11,187 nucleotides of DNA. Origin: Dictyoglomaceae bacterium. Lineage in GTDB: Bacteria > Dictyoglomota > Dictyoglomia > Dictyoglomales > Dictyoglomaceae. The stretch covers positions 1 through 11,187 of the forward strand of contig JAPYWU010000028.1 in NCBI GenBank assembly GCA_028276205.1, in the 5' to 3' direction. This document shows, one piece after another, positions 1-5,521 of the stretch (positions are counted from its first letter, which is position 1; each line of letters starts with the position of its first letter). The notes under the pieces are model-generated. The model saw nothing but the letters and a program-made list of their open reading frames with translations. It ran no database searches and was not told the origin of the DNA. The position numbers were made by a program, and so were the translations under genes.

Positions 1-166
1 GGTAATCTATTACTTTTGCCCCTAACTTATCTGCAATAAACTTGGTAGCGTCTTCAGAACCCGTATCAACTACTACAATTTCATCTACAAATGGTTTTAC
101 ACTTTTTATGCACCGAATTAAAGAAGCCCCTCCATTCTTTGTAATTATACAAGCACTTATTTTCAT
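1..166 (-). CDS. Family 2 glycosyltransferase, N-terminal fragment (runs off left edge)
   Basis: The minus strand encodes 55 codons from ATG at 166-164 to the window edge. The protein begins MKISACIITKNGG and contains DEIVVVDTGSEDAT at about residues 28-41. This is the classic N-terminus of a GT-A fold family 2 glycosyltransferase: a first beta strand with the TKN nucleotide-sugar contact, then the VDTGS(x)D loop. The family transfers sugars from nucleotide-sugars onto glycans, lipids or peptides, usually at the inner membrane face; the acceptor cannot be told from this fragment. The metal-binding DxD and the acceptor region lie outside the window. A G-rich ribosome binding site (GGGGGG, 176-181) sits about 9 nt upstream of the ATG. 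The frame stays open upstream of the ATG to a TGA at 301-299, so a longer or formerly longer product is possible. The family assignment is firm; the substrate is unknown. Confidence 0.85.
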   Translation of the reverse strand, partial: MKISACIITKNGGASLIRCIKSVKPFVDEIVVVDTGSEDATKFIADKLGAKVIDY

Positions 167-439
167 TAATTCTTTCCCCCCTCTTTTCTTTATTGTACTT
201 GCTTTGCTCCTATTCTTTTTTACAATTCTACAATAAAGCTCAAGTCCTTTAGTTAAAAATTTATCATAAATCCCGAATTTAGCTAAAATACCCAGAAATC
301 AGGCTACACAAGTTACCTCTTCATTATCATCAAAATATAAAAGCATTCGTAATCCAGATATCACATGAGAAAATGGTATCTTTTTAATTATAAATAGTAA
401 AAACTGTAATAAGGCAGTATAGAGATATATTAAAACCAT
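167..439 (-). pseudogene. Broken open frame upstream of and in frame with the glycosyltransferase
   Basis: On the minus strand an ATG at 439-437 opens 46 codons. They encode a hydrophobic start (MVLIYLYTALLQFLLFII) followed by a more polar stretch, and end at TGA 301-299. The same frame then continues without a stop for 44 codons, with content such as KFGIYDKFLTKGLELY, straight into the glycosyltransferase ATG. I see no ribosome binding site before 439. The amino-acid content downstream of the TGA looks coding rather than random AT-rich sequence. The likeliest reading is the remnant of a gene that preceded the glycosyltransferase: losing one G from the G6 run at 176-181 would put a TAA overlapping the glycosyltransferase ATG, a typical operon junction. 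I do not recognise the family. It could also be chance openness. Confidence 0.35.
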
Positions 440-490
440 AGAAATTTTGTAGAATTTATAAATTTTTACTTGAACTTAAACCATCTAGCG

Positions 491-519
491 TTTACAAAGG
501 CTATTAAACTTAATATAAT
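491..519 (+). promoter_or_regulatory. Sigma70-type promoter for the 67-aa membrane protein
   Basis: TTTACA at 491-496 (5 of 6 to TTGACA) and a perfect TATAAT at 514-519 are separated by 17 bp. Transcription would start near 526, about 44 nt before the ATG at 570. Nothing else downstream competes for it. Confidence 0.7.
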
Positions 520-569
520 AGATTAAATTAAGTAAGGATTAGATTATAAAAACGGGAGGTGATATATTC

Positions 570-773
570 ATGATAAAAGATTTAAAGATGAATGAGAAAA
601 AGATTAAAAAAAGCAGTATAATTTACGGTTTATCTGCTATTTCAGGTTTAATTTTAGTTATGATAATACTTTTCCCAATTCCCAAGTATATTGGAATTCC
701 CCTTTGCTTAATGGCTCTTTTTATATTTATATTGAATGGTATCCTTTGGATTAAAAATTATAAGAAATCATAG
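570..773 (+). CDS. Small two-helix membrane protein, 67 aa, unknown function
   Basis: The gene is supported by a very strong ribosome binding site (GGGAGGTGAT, 554-563) six bases before the ATG and by a well-formed promoter at 491-519. The protein has a lysine-rich N-terminus (residues 1-14), a hydrophobic helix at about 16-36, a short IPKY turn, a second helix at about 40-62 and a basic tail (KNYKKS). The positive-inside rule would put both ends in the cytoplasm, giving a helical hairpin. An internal ATG at codon 7 is a weaker start because the ribosome binding site matches the first one. It is monocistronic: its neighbours are on the other strand or far away. I do not recognise a family; small hairpins of this kind are often subunits or modulators of membrane complexes, but nothing here says which. 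Confidence 0.75.
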   Translation: MIKDLKMNEKKIKKSSIIYGLSAISGLILVMIILFPIPKYIGIPLCLMALFIFILNGILWIKNYKKS

Positions 774-1169
774 TTCTCTAAAACTTATATTATTATCTTT
801 GTTGTGAGCTTTTCATCAATTCTTTACTATTTTCTCAAATGATAGATTAAAAATTACGGTATACTCTTAATAAAACTTTCTTGCAGTTATGATAATTTTT
901 TCATCGTCTACTCTAAAGTCTAATTTTTAAAACTCTTTTTATATACATCTGAAGACATTTCTATTGTGCTATAGGTAATGAATAAAATTTTAAAGTCTCT
1001 CATTAATATATTAGTTGCCATTGTTACTATATATTTGATGCAACATTTTTTATCTCAACCAAAATTAAATAAGCACTAAATCAAATAGAGTATACAGACA
1101 TAAGGAATATAAATTTACATAGATTATCAAAGAGTATAAGGTTTAATAATAAGGCTTATATAAAAAAAA
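774..1169. other. Gene-poor gap between the small membrane protein and the tRNA
   Basis: These roughly 400 AT-rich bases hold no convincing gene, hairpin terminator or repeat. The only coding candidate is a 33-codon hydrophobic frame at 978-1079, listed separately. The run of T on the minus strand at 1162-1169 immediately follows the tRNA CCA end and probably serves as its transcription stop. Confidence 0.5.
978..1079 (+). CDS. Possible 33-aa membrane microprotein (weak)
   Basis: ATG at 978 opens 33 codons ending at TAA 1077-1079. The peptide starts MNKILKSLINILVAIVTIYL and reads as one amphipathic to hydrophobic helix followed by a polar, basic tail. There is only a poor ribosome binding site (TAGG, 972-975) and no clear promoter. 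A single hydrophobic frame of this length arises easily in AT-rich DNA, so this is a marginal call. Confidence 0.18.
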   Translation: MNKILKSLINILVAIVTIYLMQHFLSQPKLNKH

Positions 1170-1244
1170 TGGTGGGCCCGCCAGGATTCGAACCTAGAAC
1201 CAACCGGTTATGAGCCGGCTGCTCTGCCGTTGAGCTACGGGCCC
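1170..1244 (-). tRNA. tRNA with anticodon CAT (elongator Met or Ile2)
   Basis: The 75-nt minus-strand sequence folds into a full cloverleaf. The acceptor stem GGGCCCG/CGGGCCC is perfect, the D arm is GCTC/GAGC with a short 7-nt loop, the anticodon stem is GCCGG/CCGGT with loop CTCATAA, and the T arm is CTAGG/CCTGG around TTCGAAT. An encoded ACCA end lies at 1173-1170. The anticodon CAT is at 1212-1210. G1-C72 is paired and the anticodon stem lacks three G-C pairs next to the loop, so it is not the initiator. Bases C4-G69 and C5-G68 match the pairs that E. coli TilS uses to pick tRNA-Ile2 for lysidine modification, so Ile(AUA) decoding is a real possibility; elongator Met is the alternative. 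A T run follows directly (1169-1162). Confidence 0.95.
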
Positions 1245-1258
1245 AACTTTCAACGAAA

Positions 1259-1287
1259 ATTATATTATATTCTTTTATAAATTTCAA
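1259..1287 (-). promoter_or_regulatory. Promoter of the tRNA gene
   Basis: On the minus strand, TTGAAA (1287-1282) and TATAAT (1264-1259) are 17 bp apart. A second, overlapping TATAAT lies at 1269-1264. The -10 box ends 14 bp before the first tRNA base, giving a 5' leader of about 7 nt for RNase P to remove. Confidence 0.7.
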
Positions 1288-1304
1288 GAGCTTAAGTATG
1301 ATAT

Positions 1305-1340
1305 AAAAAGTTGAGGGGAGAAACATTAAATTCTCCCCCC
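1305..1340 (-). terminator. Rho-independent terminator of trpB
   Basis: On the minus strand an arm at 1340-1331 pairs with 1322-1313 (10 bp, one G-U, mostly G-C) around an 8-nt loop, followed by AACTTTTT. It begins 10 bp after the trpB stop codon and separates trpB from the tRNA gene. Confidence 0.8.
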
Positions 1341-1350
1341 TTTAAATAGT

Positions 1351-2703
1351 TTAAACCTTAGGTAAATCCCTTAGTGCTTCTTCAACCTTTTCCTTAGGAT
1401 AAGAATAATCTTCCAACTTTCCTGCAAAATATTGATCATAGGCAGAAAGATCAAAGAAGCCATGACCACTAAGATTAAATAGTATAACTCTCTTTTCTCC
1501 TTTTTCTTTAGCATCCAAAGCTTCATCAATAGTTGCTTTTATAGCATGGCAAGATTCTGGTGCGGGTATAATACCTTCTGTCCTTGCAAAAATAACTCCT
1601 GCTTCAAATACTTTTGTTTGAGGATACGCTACTGCCTCGATATATCCATTATGATAAAGAGCACTTACCAAAGGTGCCATTCCATGATAACGTAAACCTC
1701 CTGCATGAATAGAAGGAGGAATAAAATTGTGGCCAAGAGTATACATCTTTAAAAGAGGGGTCATTTTAGCCACATCACCAAAATCATATGTATATACACC
1801 TTTTGTAAGACTTGGGCAAGATTCAGGCTCTACAGCAATAATTCTAATCTTTTTACCCTTAAATTTTTCTCTTACAAAAGGAAAGGAAAGACCTGCAAAA
1901 TTACTTCCCCCACCTACACACCCTATTACTACATCAGGAAATTCTTCAGCCATTTCCATTTGCATTAAAGCTTCTTCTCCAATTATGGTTTGATGTAAAA
2001 GTACATGATTAAGTACACTACCAAGGGAATATTTTGTATCATCTCTCTTAACTGCATCTTCTACTGCTTCACTAATGGCAATACCTAAGGAACCTGGAGA
2101 ATCTGGATCTTTCTCTAAAATCCTCCTTCCAGCTTCTGTATCTTGACTTGGGCTTGGTACAACCTTTGCCCCCCATATCTCCATTAGGGATCTTCTATAA
2201 GGTTTCTGATAGTAACTTACTTTAACCATATATACTTTACATTCTAATTTAAAGAAATTGCATGCCATAGATAAAGCAGATCCCCATTGGCCTGCTCCTG
2301 TCTCTGTGGTTAATCTTTTAACACCTTCCAGTTTATTGTAGAAAGCTTGAGCTACTGCAGTGTTTGGTTTATGGCTTCCTGGAGGACTCACTCCTTCATA
2401 CTTATAATATATATGAGCTGGAGTATCCAAATATTTTTCCAAATTTATAGCTCTATACAAAGGTGTAGGTCTCCAAAGTTTATAAATATTTAAAACCTCT
2501 TCTGGAATAGGAATAAACCTTTCTTGACTTACTTCTTGTTTAATTAACTCCATAGGAAAAATAGGTGCAAGATCCTCAGGCTTAACAGGCTGTAAAGTAG
2601 CAGGATGAATTACAGGAGGAAGCGGAAAAGGAAGATCAGGTATAATGTTGTACCAATCCTTAGGAAGCTTTGACTCTTCTAAGATATACTTATACTGACT
2701 CAT
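1351..2703 (-). CDS. trpB: Tryptophan synthase beta chain, TrpB2 type (PLP enzyme)
   Basis: The product condenses indole with L-serine to form L-tryptophan on pyridoxal phosphate. The 450-residue length exceeds the roughly 400 of classical TrpB1, and the extended N-terminus ([20 protein letters not shown]) marks the TrpB2 lineage. The Schiff-base lysine is K112 in GSHKPNTA, the catalytic glutamate is E134 in ETGAGQWG, the phosphate-gripping loop is GGGSN at 264-268, and SGHG lies at 412-415. TrpB2 proteins often occur without a partner trpA and may act alone or salvage indole; no trpA or other trp gene is in this window. The ATG at 2703 has AGGGGAGG (2721-2714) about 10 nt upstream, just after the attenuator of a Trp-type T-box leader, so expression should rise when uncharged tRNA-Trp accumulates. 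It is monocistronic, with a terminator right behind it. Divergent cysE also uses serine. Confidence 0.96.
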   Translation of the reverse strand: MSQYKYILEESKLPKDWYNIIPDLPFPLPPVIHPATLQPVKPEDLAPIFPMELIKQEVSQERFIPIPEEVLNIYKLWRPTPLYRAINLEKYLDTPAHIYYKYEGVSPPGSHKPNTAVAQAFYNKLEGVKRLTTETGAGQWGSALSMACNFFKLECKVYMVKVSYYQKPYRRSLMEIWGAKVVPSPSQDTEAGRRILEKDPDSPGSLGIAISEAVEDAVKRDDTKYSLGSVLNHVLLHQTIIGEEALMQMEMAEEFPDVVIGCVGGGSNFAGLSFPFVREKFKGKKIRIIAVEPESCPSLTKGVYTYDFGDVAKMTPLLKMYTLGHNFIPPSIHAGGLRYHGMAPLVSALYHNGYIEAVAYPQTKVFEAGVIFARTEGIIPAPESCHAIKATIDEALDAKEKGEKRVILFNLSGHGFFDLSAYDQYFAGKLEDYSYPKEKVEEALRDLPKV

Positions 2704-2720
2704 ACCTTAAAAACCTCCCC

Positions 2721-2767
2721 TAATAAAAAATTAAAGCCTTCTCATCCACAAAAGGACGAGAAGGCTT
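2721..2767 (-). terminator. T-box attenuator (intrinsic terminator)
   Basis: On the minus strand, AAGCCTTCTCGTCC (2767-2754) pairs with GGATGAGAAGGCTT (2747-2734) over 14 bp with one G-U and a 6-nt loop. TAATTTTTTATT follows. It is the terminator alternative to the T-box antiterminator. Confidence 0.9.
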
Positions 2768-2993
2768 GATCTCGTGGTACCACCTTAATTGAGGTAAATA
2801 TACCCCAACTCTCTGCCCATTTAACGGAGGCAATCCCGTTGGAGACTACTCGGAAATATATTTTCCCTTTCGTTCCAAGGCTCCAGGACCCATTCACTAC
2901 CAGCAAGATGGTTGGCTTCCAGCTAATACCAACCTCTCTGTTATCTTGCTACTAGGTAGTTACTATTTCCCTTCATAGCCTTTCCTATTTTTA
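2721..2993 (-). ncRNA. T-box leader of trpB, specifier UGG (Trp)
   Basis: The minus-strand leader has the T-box landmarks in order. Stem I closes with GGCT (2980-2977)/AGCC (2882-2879). The specifier loop has AGTA on one side (2964-2961) and GTGAA followed by TGG (2892-2890) on the other, the standard loop-E arrangement, which places UGG (Trp) as the specifier codon. Upper Stem I helices ACTACC/GGTAGT, AGCAAGAT/ATCTTGCT and GGTTGG/CCAACC are all present. A hairpin AACGG/CCGTT follows. The T-box core AAGGTGGTACCACG (2786-2773) comes next, whose UGGU bulge can pair with the NCCA end of uncharged tRNA, then the attenuator. Uncharged tRNA-Trp should stabilise the antiterminator and switch on trpB. 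The 5' end is inferred from the -10 box at 3005-3000. Confidence 0.93.
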
Positions 2994-2999
2994 GTTGAT

Positions 3000-3005
3000 A
3001 TTATA
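3000..3005 (-). promoter_or_regulatory. -10 box of the trpB leader promoter
   Basis: A perfect TATAAT on the minus strand lies about 20 bp before the first T-box Stem I base. No good -35 hexamer is visible at 16-18 bp spacing (TTTTTG is the nearest), so the call rests on the -10 box and its position. Confidence 0.5.
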
Positions 3006-3073
3006 CTATAAATTTTTAATAACAAAAACTCTTTGTGGAAAATTTTTTATTTTTATGTTATTTTATATCAAAT

Positions 3074-3082
3074 TGGTATAAT
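3074..3082 (+). promoter_or_regulatory. Extended -10 promoter of cysE
   Basis: TGGTATAAT is a perfect extended -10 element (TGnTATAAT); the -35 region is poor. The expected start near 3089 gives a leader of about 16 nt carrying only the ribosome binding site. This rules out the longer in-frame ATG at 3033, which lies upstream of the promoter. Confidence 0.65.
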
Positions 3083-3104
3083 TTATAAAGGATGGGGTGA
3101 AAAA

Positions 3105-3782
3105 ATGCTTAAAATAATTGAAACGATAGTTGCAGACTATAAGGCTGTATTTGAAAAGGATCCTGCTGCAAGAAATTTTTTAGAAGTAATACTTTGTTAT
3201 CCGGGTTTTCATGCCATATTACTACATAGATTAGCTCATTTTCTTTGGAAATTAAAAATACCAATTATTCCACGATTAATTTCCCATATAAATAGACTTT
3301 TAACAGGAATAGAGATCCATCCCGGAGCAAAGATTGGTAAGGGGTTCTTTATTGATCATGGAATGGGAGTAGTAATAGGAGAAACAACAGAAATAGGAGA
3401 TAATGTACTCATATATCAAGGCGTTACTTTAGGAGGAACAGGTAAAGAAAAGGGTAAAAGACATCCAACAATAGGTAATAATGTGGTCATTGGAGCAGGA
3501 GCAAAAGTTCTTGGACCAATAACTATAGGAGATAATACAAGAATAGGTGCTGGATCTGTAGTATTAAAGTCTGTACCACCCAACTGTACAGTTGTGGGAG
3601 TGCCAGGAAGAGTTATAGTACAAGAGGGGAGAAAATTAACTCCTAAGGAAATGTTAGAACATGGTAATATTCCTGATCCTGAACTAAGTTTAATTGAAGA
3701 GCTAAAATCAAGGATTGAGCACCTTGAAAATAGGATAGAAAAACTGGAAAGATTATTAAGAGAAAAATCAGAAAATTTATGA
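3105..3782 (+). CDS. cysE: Serine O-acetyltransferase
   Basis: The enzyme acetylates L-serine with acetyl-CoA to O-acetylserine, the precursor for cysteine, in the cytoplasm. I start the 225-residue protein (MLKIIETIV...) at ATG 3105, with GGGGTGA just upstream; an in-frame ATG at 3033 precedes the promoter. Residues 1-65 are the helical N-terminal domain. Residues 68-170 form the left-handed beta helix of hexapeptide repeats ([35 protein letters not shown]). The active-site segment is [12 protein letters not shown] at 83-94, with H85 the likely catalytic base, and KRHP at 118-121 holds the second conserved histidine region. The C-terminus (about 195-222) is a heptad-rich, charged coiled coil ending in Leu rather than the Ile that docks into cysteine synthase in well-studied CysE. 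At 225 residues it is the shorter bacterial form. No cysK is nearby. It is divergent from trpB. Confidence 0.95.
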   Translation: MLKIIETIVADYKAVFEKDPAARNFLEVILCYPGFHAILLHRLAHFLWKLKIPIIPRLISHINRLLTGIEIHPGAKIGKGFFIDHGMGVVIGETTEIGDNVLIYQGVTLGGTGKEKGKRHPTIGNNVVIGAGAKVLGPITIGDNTRIGAGSVVLKSVPPNCTVVGVPGRVIVQEGRKLTPKEMLEHGNIPDPELSLIEELKSRIEHLENRIEKLERLLREKSENL

Positions 3783-3788
3783 TATAAT
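3780..3788 (+). promoter_or_regulatory. Extended -10 promoter of the thiamine operon
   Basis: TGATATAAT overlaps the cysE stop codon (TGA, 3780-3782) and is a perfect extended -10 element; no convincing -35 is visible. The start would be near 3795, about 12 nt before the riboswitch. Read-through from cysE could also feed the leader. Confidence 0.55.
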
Positions 3789-3806
3789 TACGAATTAAAA
3801 GAAAAT

Positions 3807-3902
3807 AGGTTCCCGGGGGAGCCTCTGAAACTGAGGCTGAGAGGGTAGCAGAAGCTACCGACCCTTTGAACCTGATCTGGGTAATGCCAGCGTAGGGAAG
3901 GG
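3807..3902 (+). ncRNA. TPP riboswitch (THI element)
   Basis: The aptamer shows all conserved blocks. P1 is TTCCC (3810-3814)/GGGAA (3895-3899). CTGAGA at 3837-3842 is the pyrimidine-recognition strand. ACCC TTTGAACCTGAT begins at 3861, and CTGGGTAATGCCAGCG (3877-3892) is the pyrophosphate-binding arm. An optional P3a-like hairpin GGTAGC/GCTACC (3844-3859) is inserted. It senses thiamine pyrophosphate and lies directly upstream of a terminator and the thiT-thiN genes, so it should shut the operon off when TPP is plentiful. Confidence 0.97.
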
Positions 3903-3960
3903 ATAAGATAAAAAAACATTTTAGGTATAAAATTTAAGGTTCCCTTCCAACTATGCTGGC
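3886..3960 (+). promoter_or_regulatory. Predicted antiterminator pairing of the TPP riboswitch
   Basis: GCCAGCGTAGGGAAGGG (3886-3902), which includes the 3' sides of the pyrophosphate arm and P1, is complementary to CCCTTCCAACTATGCTGGC (3942-3960). All 17 bases pair, with one G-U and a 2-nt AA bulge. Forming this helix would break both the aptamer and the terminator's 5' arm, so TPP binding and terminator formation go together. Read directly from sequence; energies not computed. Confidence 0.75.
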
Positions 3961-3979
3961 AAGGGAACCTTAAATTTTT
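3930..3979 (+). terminator. Riboswitch-controlled terminator before thiT
   Basis: AAATTTAAGGTTCCCTT (3930-3946) and its perfect complement at 3961-3977 form a 17-bp stem. Three more pairs, CCA/TGG, are possible inside the loop. The stem ends in a T run (3975-3979). The thiT ribosome binding site follows within 10 bases. Confidence 0.88.
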
Positions 3980-3998
3980 ATATAGGAGGTGCTTCCTA

Positions 3999-4799
3999 AT
4001 GTTTCAAAAATCTGTAAGGCTCCTCACAGAAGGTGCTCTATCTATAGCTTTATCTCTCCTTCTTTGGTATTTGCGTATTGGTGCTATGCCTCAAGGAGGA
4101 AGTATAAGTCTGCAAATGCTTCCTCTCTTTATCTTTGCTTTAAGATGGGGAACATTACCGGGTATTTTAGTAGGACTAGTGTATGGGGTTATACACTCTC
4201 TACAAGATATGTATGTTGTCCATTGGGCTCAATATTTATTAGATTATCCTATTGCCTTTGGTTTAATAGGCCTTTCAGGAATAGCAAAAAAGATTAAGGC
4301 CTCAAAAATAATCACCCTTTTAATAGCCTTACTTTTCTTAGCAGGTTCAATCTTATTTGTATTTAATATATCTAATGAACTTCCTCAAGCTCAAAAAACC
4401 CTTGAAGAGTTAAAGTTAAAACTTCAATCTGCCCAAGGTGAAGAAAAAACTAAAATAGAAGAAGATATTAAAGATTTAGAATTTAAATTGAAGTGGTTTC
4501 CAATTTCAAGAATAGTTTTAATAGTTGCAGGTGTTCTTGGAGCACTACTTTTAATTTATGGTGCAATCCTCAGAAAGACTCAAGAACCCATAGAGCTTGG
4601 AGTATTTATTGGAGGCCTCGGAAGATTATTTGCTCATTTCCTATCAGGTGTGATTTTCTTTTCCCAATATGCTCCACCTGGAACACCTGCATGGATTTAC
4701 TCCTTAATATATAATCTTTTTGTAGTAGTACCAAGTACTTTTGTATGTTTACCATTGGTACTACTTATATATCCCAGACTAAAAGAAAGTGAGATATAA
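3999..4799 (+). CDS. thiT: Thiamine ECF transporter S component, enlarged form
   Basis: The product is the thiamine-binding membrane subunit that works with a shared ECF energising module (EcfA, EcfA', EcfT), not encoded here. Family signatures are RIGAMPQGGSISLQMLPL (26-43), ALRWG at 47-51, QYLLDYPIAFG at 78-88, GRLFAHFLSG at 208-217 and the WIYSLIYN region at 232-239, which carries aromatic and Asn ligand positions. Control by a TPP riboswitch and the thiN neighbour confirm the substrate. The protein has 266 residues, whereas ThiT is usually about 190. The excess is a central insert of two additional hydrophobic helices (about 103-123 and 168-190) flanking a charged, heptad-like coiled coil (about 126-166). 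The ATG has AGGAGGT (3984-3990) 8 nt upstream. Confidence in identity is high; the role of the insert is unknown. Confidence 0.93.
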   Translation: MFQKSVRLLTEGALSIALSLLLWYLRIGAMPQGGSISLQMLPLFIFALRWGTLPGILVGLVYGVIHSLQDMYVVHWAQYLLDYPIAFGLIGLSGIAKKIKASKIITLLIALLFLAGSILFVFNISNELPQAQKTLEELKLKLQSAQGEEKTKIEEDIKDLEFKLKWFPISRIVLIVAGVLGALLLIYGAILRKTQEPIELGVFIGGLGRLFAHFLSGVIFFSQYAPPGTPAWIYSLIYNLFVVVPSTFVCLPLVLLIYPRLKESEI

Positions 4800-4808
4800 T
4801 ACAAAAAT

Positions 4809-5453
4809 ATGAAAATAGCAATTTTTGCAAATGGAGAAAGTAATTTAGATATAAATGATATAGGAATTATATTTCCTGTAGAGAAAATTATATGTGCTAA
4901 CGGTGGGACCAAATTAGCATTAAGGTTTGATATAATTCCTGACATAATTATAGGCGATTTAGATTCGTTAACAGAAGATATATCTAAAAAGCTGGAAGAC
5001 AAAAAAATAGAATGGAAAGTCTATCCAAAGGAAAAAGACGAAACTGACTTAGAGTTAGCAGTAAGAGAAGCTATAAAATTTAAACCTAAAGAAATATATT
5101 TTATTGGACTTTTAGGAGGAAGAATCGACCATCTACTTTCTAATCTATTCTTTTTAGAAAAAGTCAAAGATATGGGTATTGAACCCTATGTAATAGATAA
5201 AAATTTAACAATTTATCTTATGAAAGGAGAAGAAGAAAGAATATTTTGGGGGAATAAGGGAGATACGCTCTCCCTCATTCCCCTATCAGATATGGTTGAT
5301 GGGATCTTTTTAGAAGGTTTAAAATACCCCTTACAAAATGAACCCTTATATAGAAACCTTACAAGAGGAATAAGTAATGAATTTCTTGTACCACAAGCTA
5401 AAATAAAAATTTCTGAGGGAACACTTTTTGTAATACATCTACACAAAAAATAA
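4809..5453 (+). CDS. thiN: Thiamine pyrophosphokinase
   Basis: The enzyme transfers pyrophosphate from ATP to thiamine, making TPP, the ligand of the riboswitch upstream. The 214-residue protein shows the family motifs in order: CANGG at 29-33, IGDLDS at 48-53 (metal and ATP site), the [13 protein letters not shown] segment at 72-84, GGRIDH at 103-108 and SNEF at 189-192 in the C-terminal beta domain that shapes the thiamine pocket. Length fits the family. It starts 9 bp after the thiT stop and lacks a strong ribosome binding site; only GTGAG inside the end of thiT lies nearby, so translation is probably coupled to thiT. With thiT it forms a self-limiting salvage unit that imports, pyrophosphorylates and represses. 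Symbol thiN is used for bacterial enzymes of this type. Confidence 0.93.
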   Translation: MKIAIFANGESNLDINDIGIIFPVEKIICANGGTKLALRFDIIPDIIIGDLDSLTEDISKKLEDKKIEWKVYPKEKDETDLELAVREAIKFKPKEIYFIGLLGGRIDHLLSNLFFLEKVKDMGIEPYVIDKNLTIYLMKGEEERIFWGNKGDTLSLIPLSDMVDGIFLEGLKYPLQNEPLYRNLTRGISNEFLVPQAKIKISEGTLFVIHLHKK

Positions 5454-5460
5454 GCTTTTA

Positions 5461-5469
5461 TGTTAAAAT
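5461..5469 (+). promoter_or_regulatory. Possible extended -10 promoter for gyrA
   Basis: TGTTAAAAT fits TGnTAtAAT with one mismatch and is the third extended -10-like element in this window. It would start transcription near 5476, about 45 nt before gyrA. No -35 is evident, and read-through from thiN is an alternative. Confidence 0.35.
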
Positions 5470-5521
5470 ATATAGTCTTTATTTTTTAAAACCATCGAAA
5501 TTTTTTAATTCTGAGGAAGAA

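Noticed and set aside
42..236. Plus-strand frame of 64 codons
   Set aside because: It lies antisense to the glycosyltransferase N-terminus, is low-complexity (Phe/Leu/Ile) and has no ribosome binding site.
299..301. TGA read as selenocysteine or tryptophan
   Set aside because: No following hairpin of the required type was recognised, the residue context is not that of a selenoprotein, and other genes here end normally in TGA (cysE, gyrA, the hydrolase), so decay is simpler.
1170..1244. Initiator tRNA-fMet
   Set aside because: The first acceptor pair is G-C rather than the C-A mismatch, and the anticodon stem lacks the three G-C pairs typical of initiators.
1727..1993. Plus-strand frame of 88 codons
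   Set aside because: It is entirely antisense inside trpB, whose catalytic motifs are intact.
3033..3104. Upstream in-frame ATG giving cysE 24 more residues
   Set aside because: It lies before the extended -10 promoter, lacks a ribosome binding site, and CysE homologues start near the ATG at 3105.
4795..4800. TATAAT at the end of thiT as a separate thiN promoter
   Set aside because: There is no TGn extension and no -35 at 16-18 bp, and a start near 4807 would leave almost no leader.
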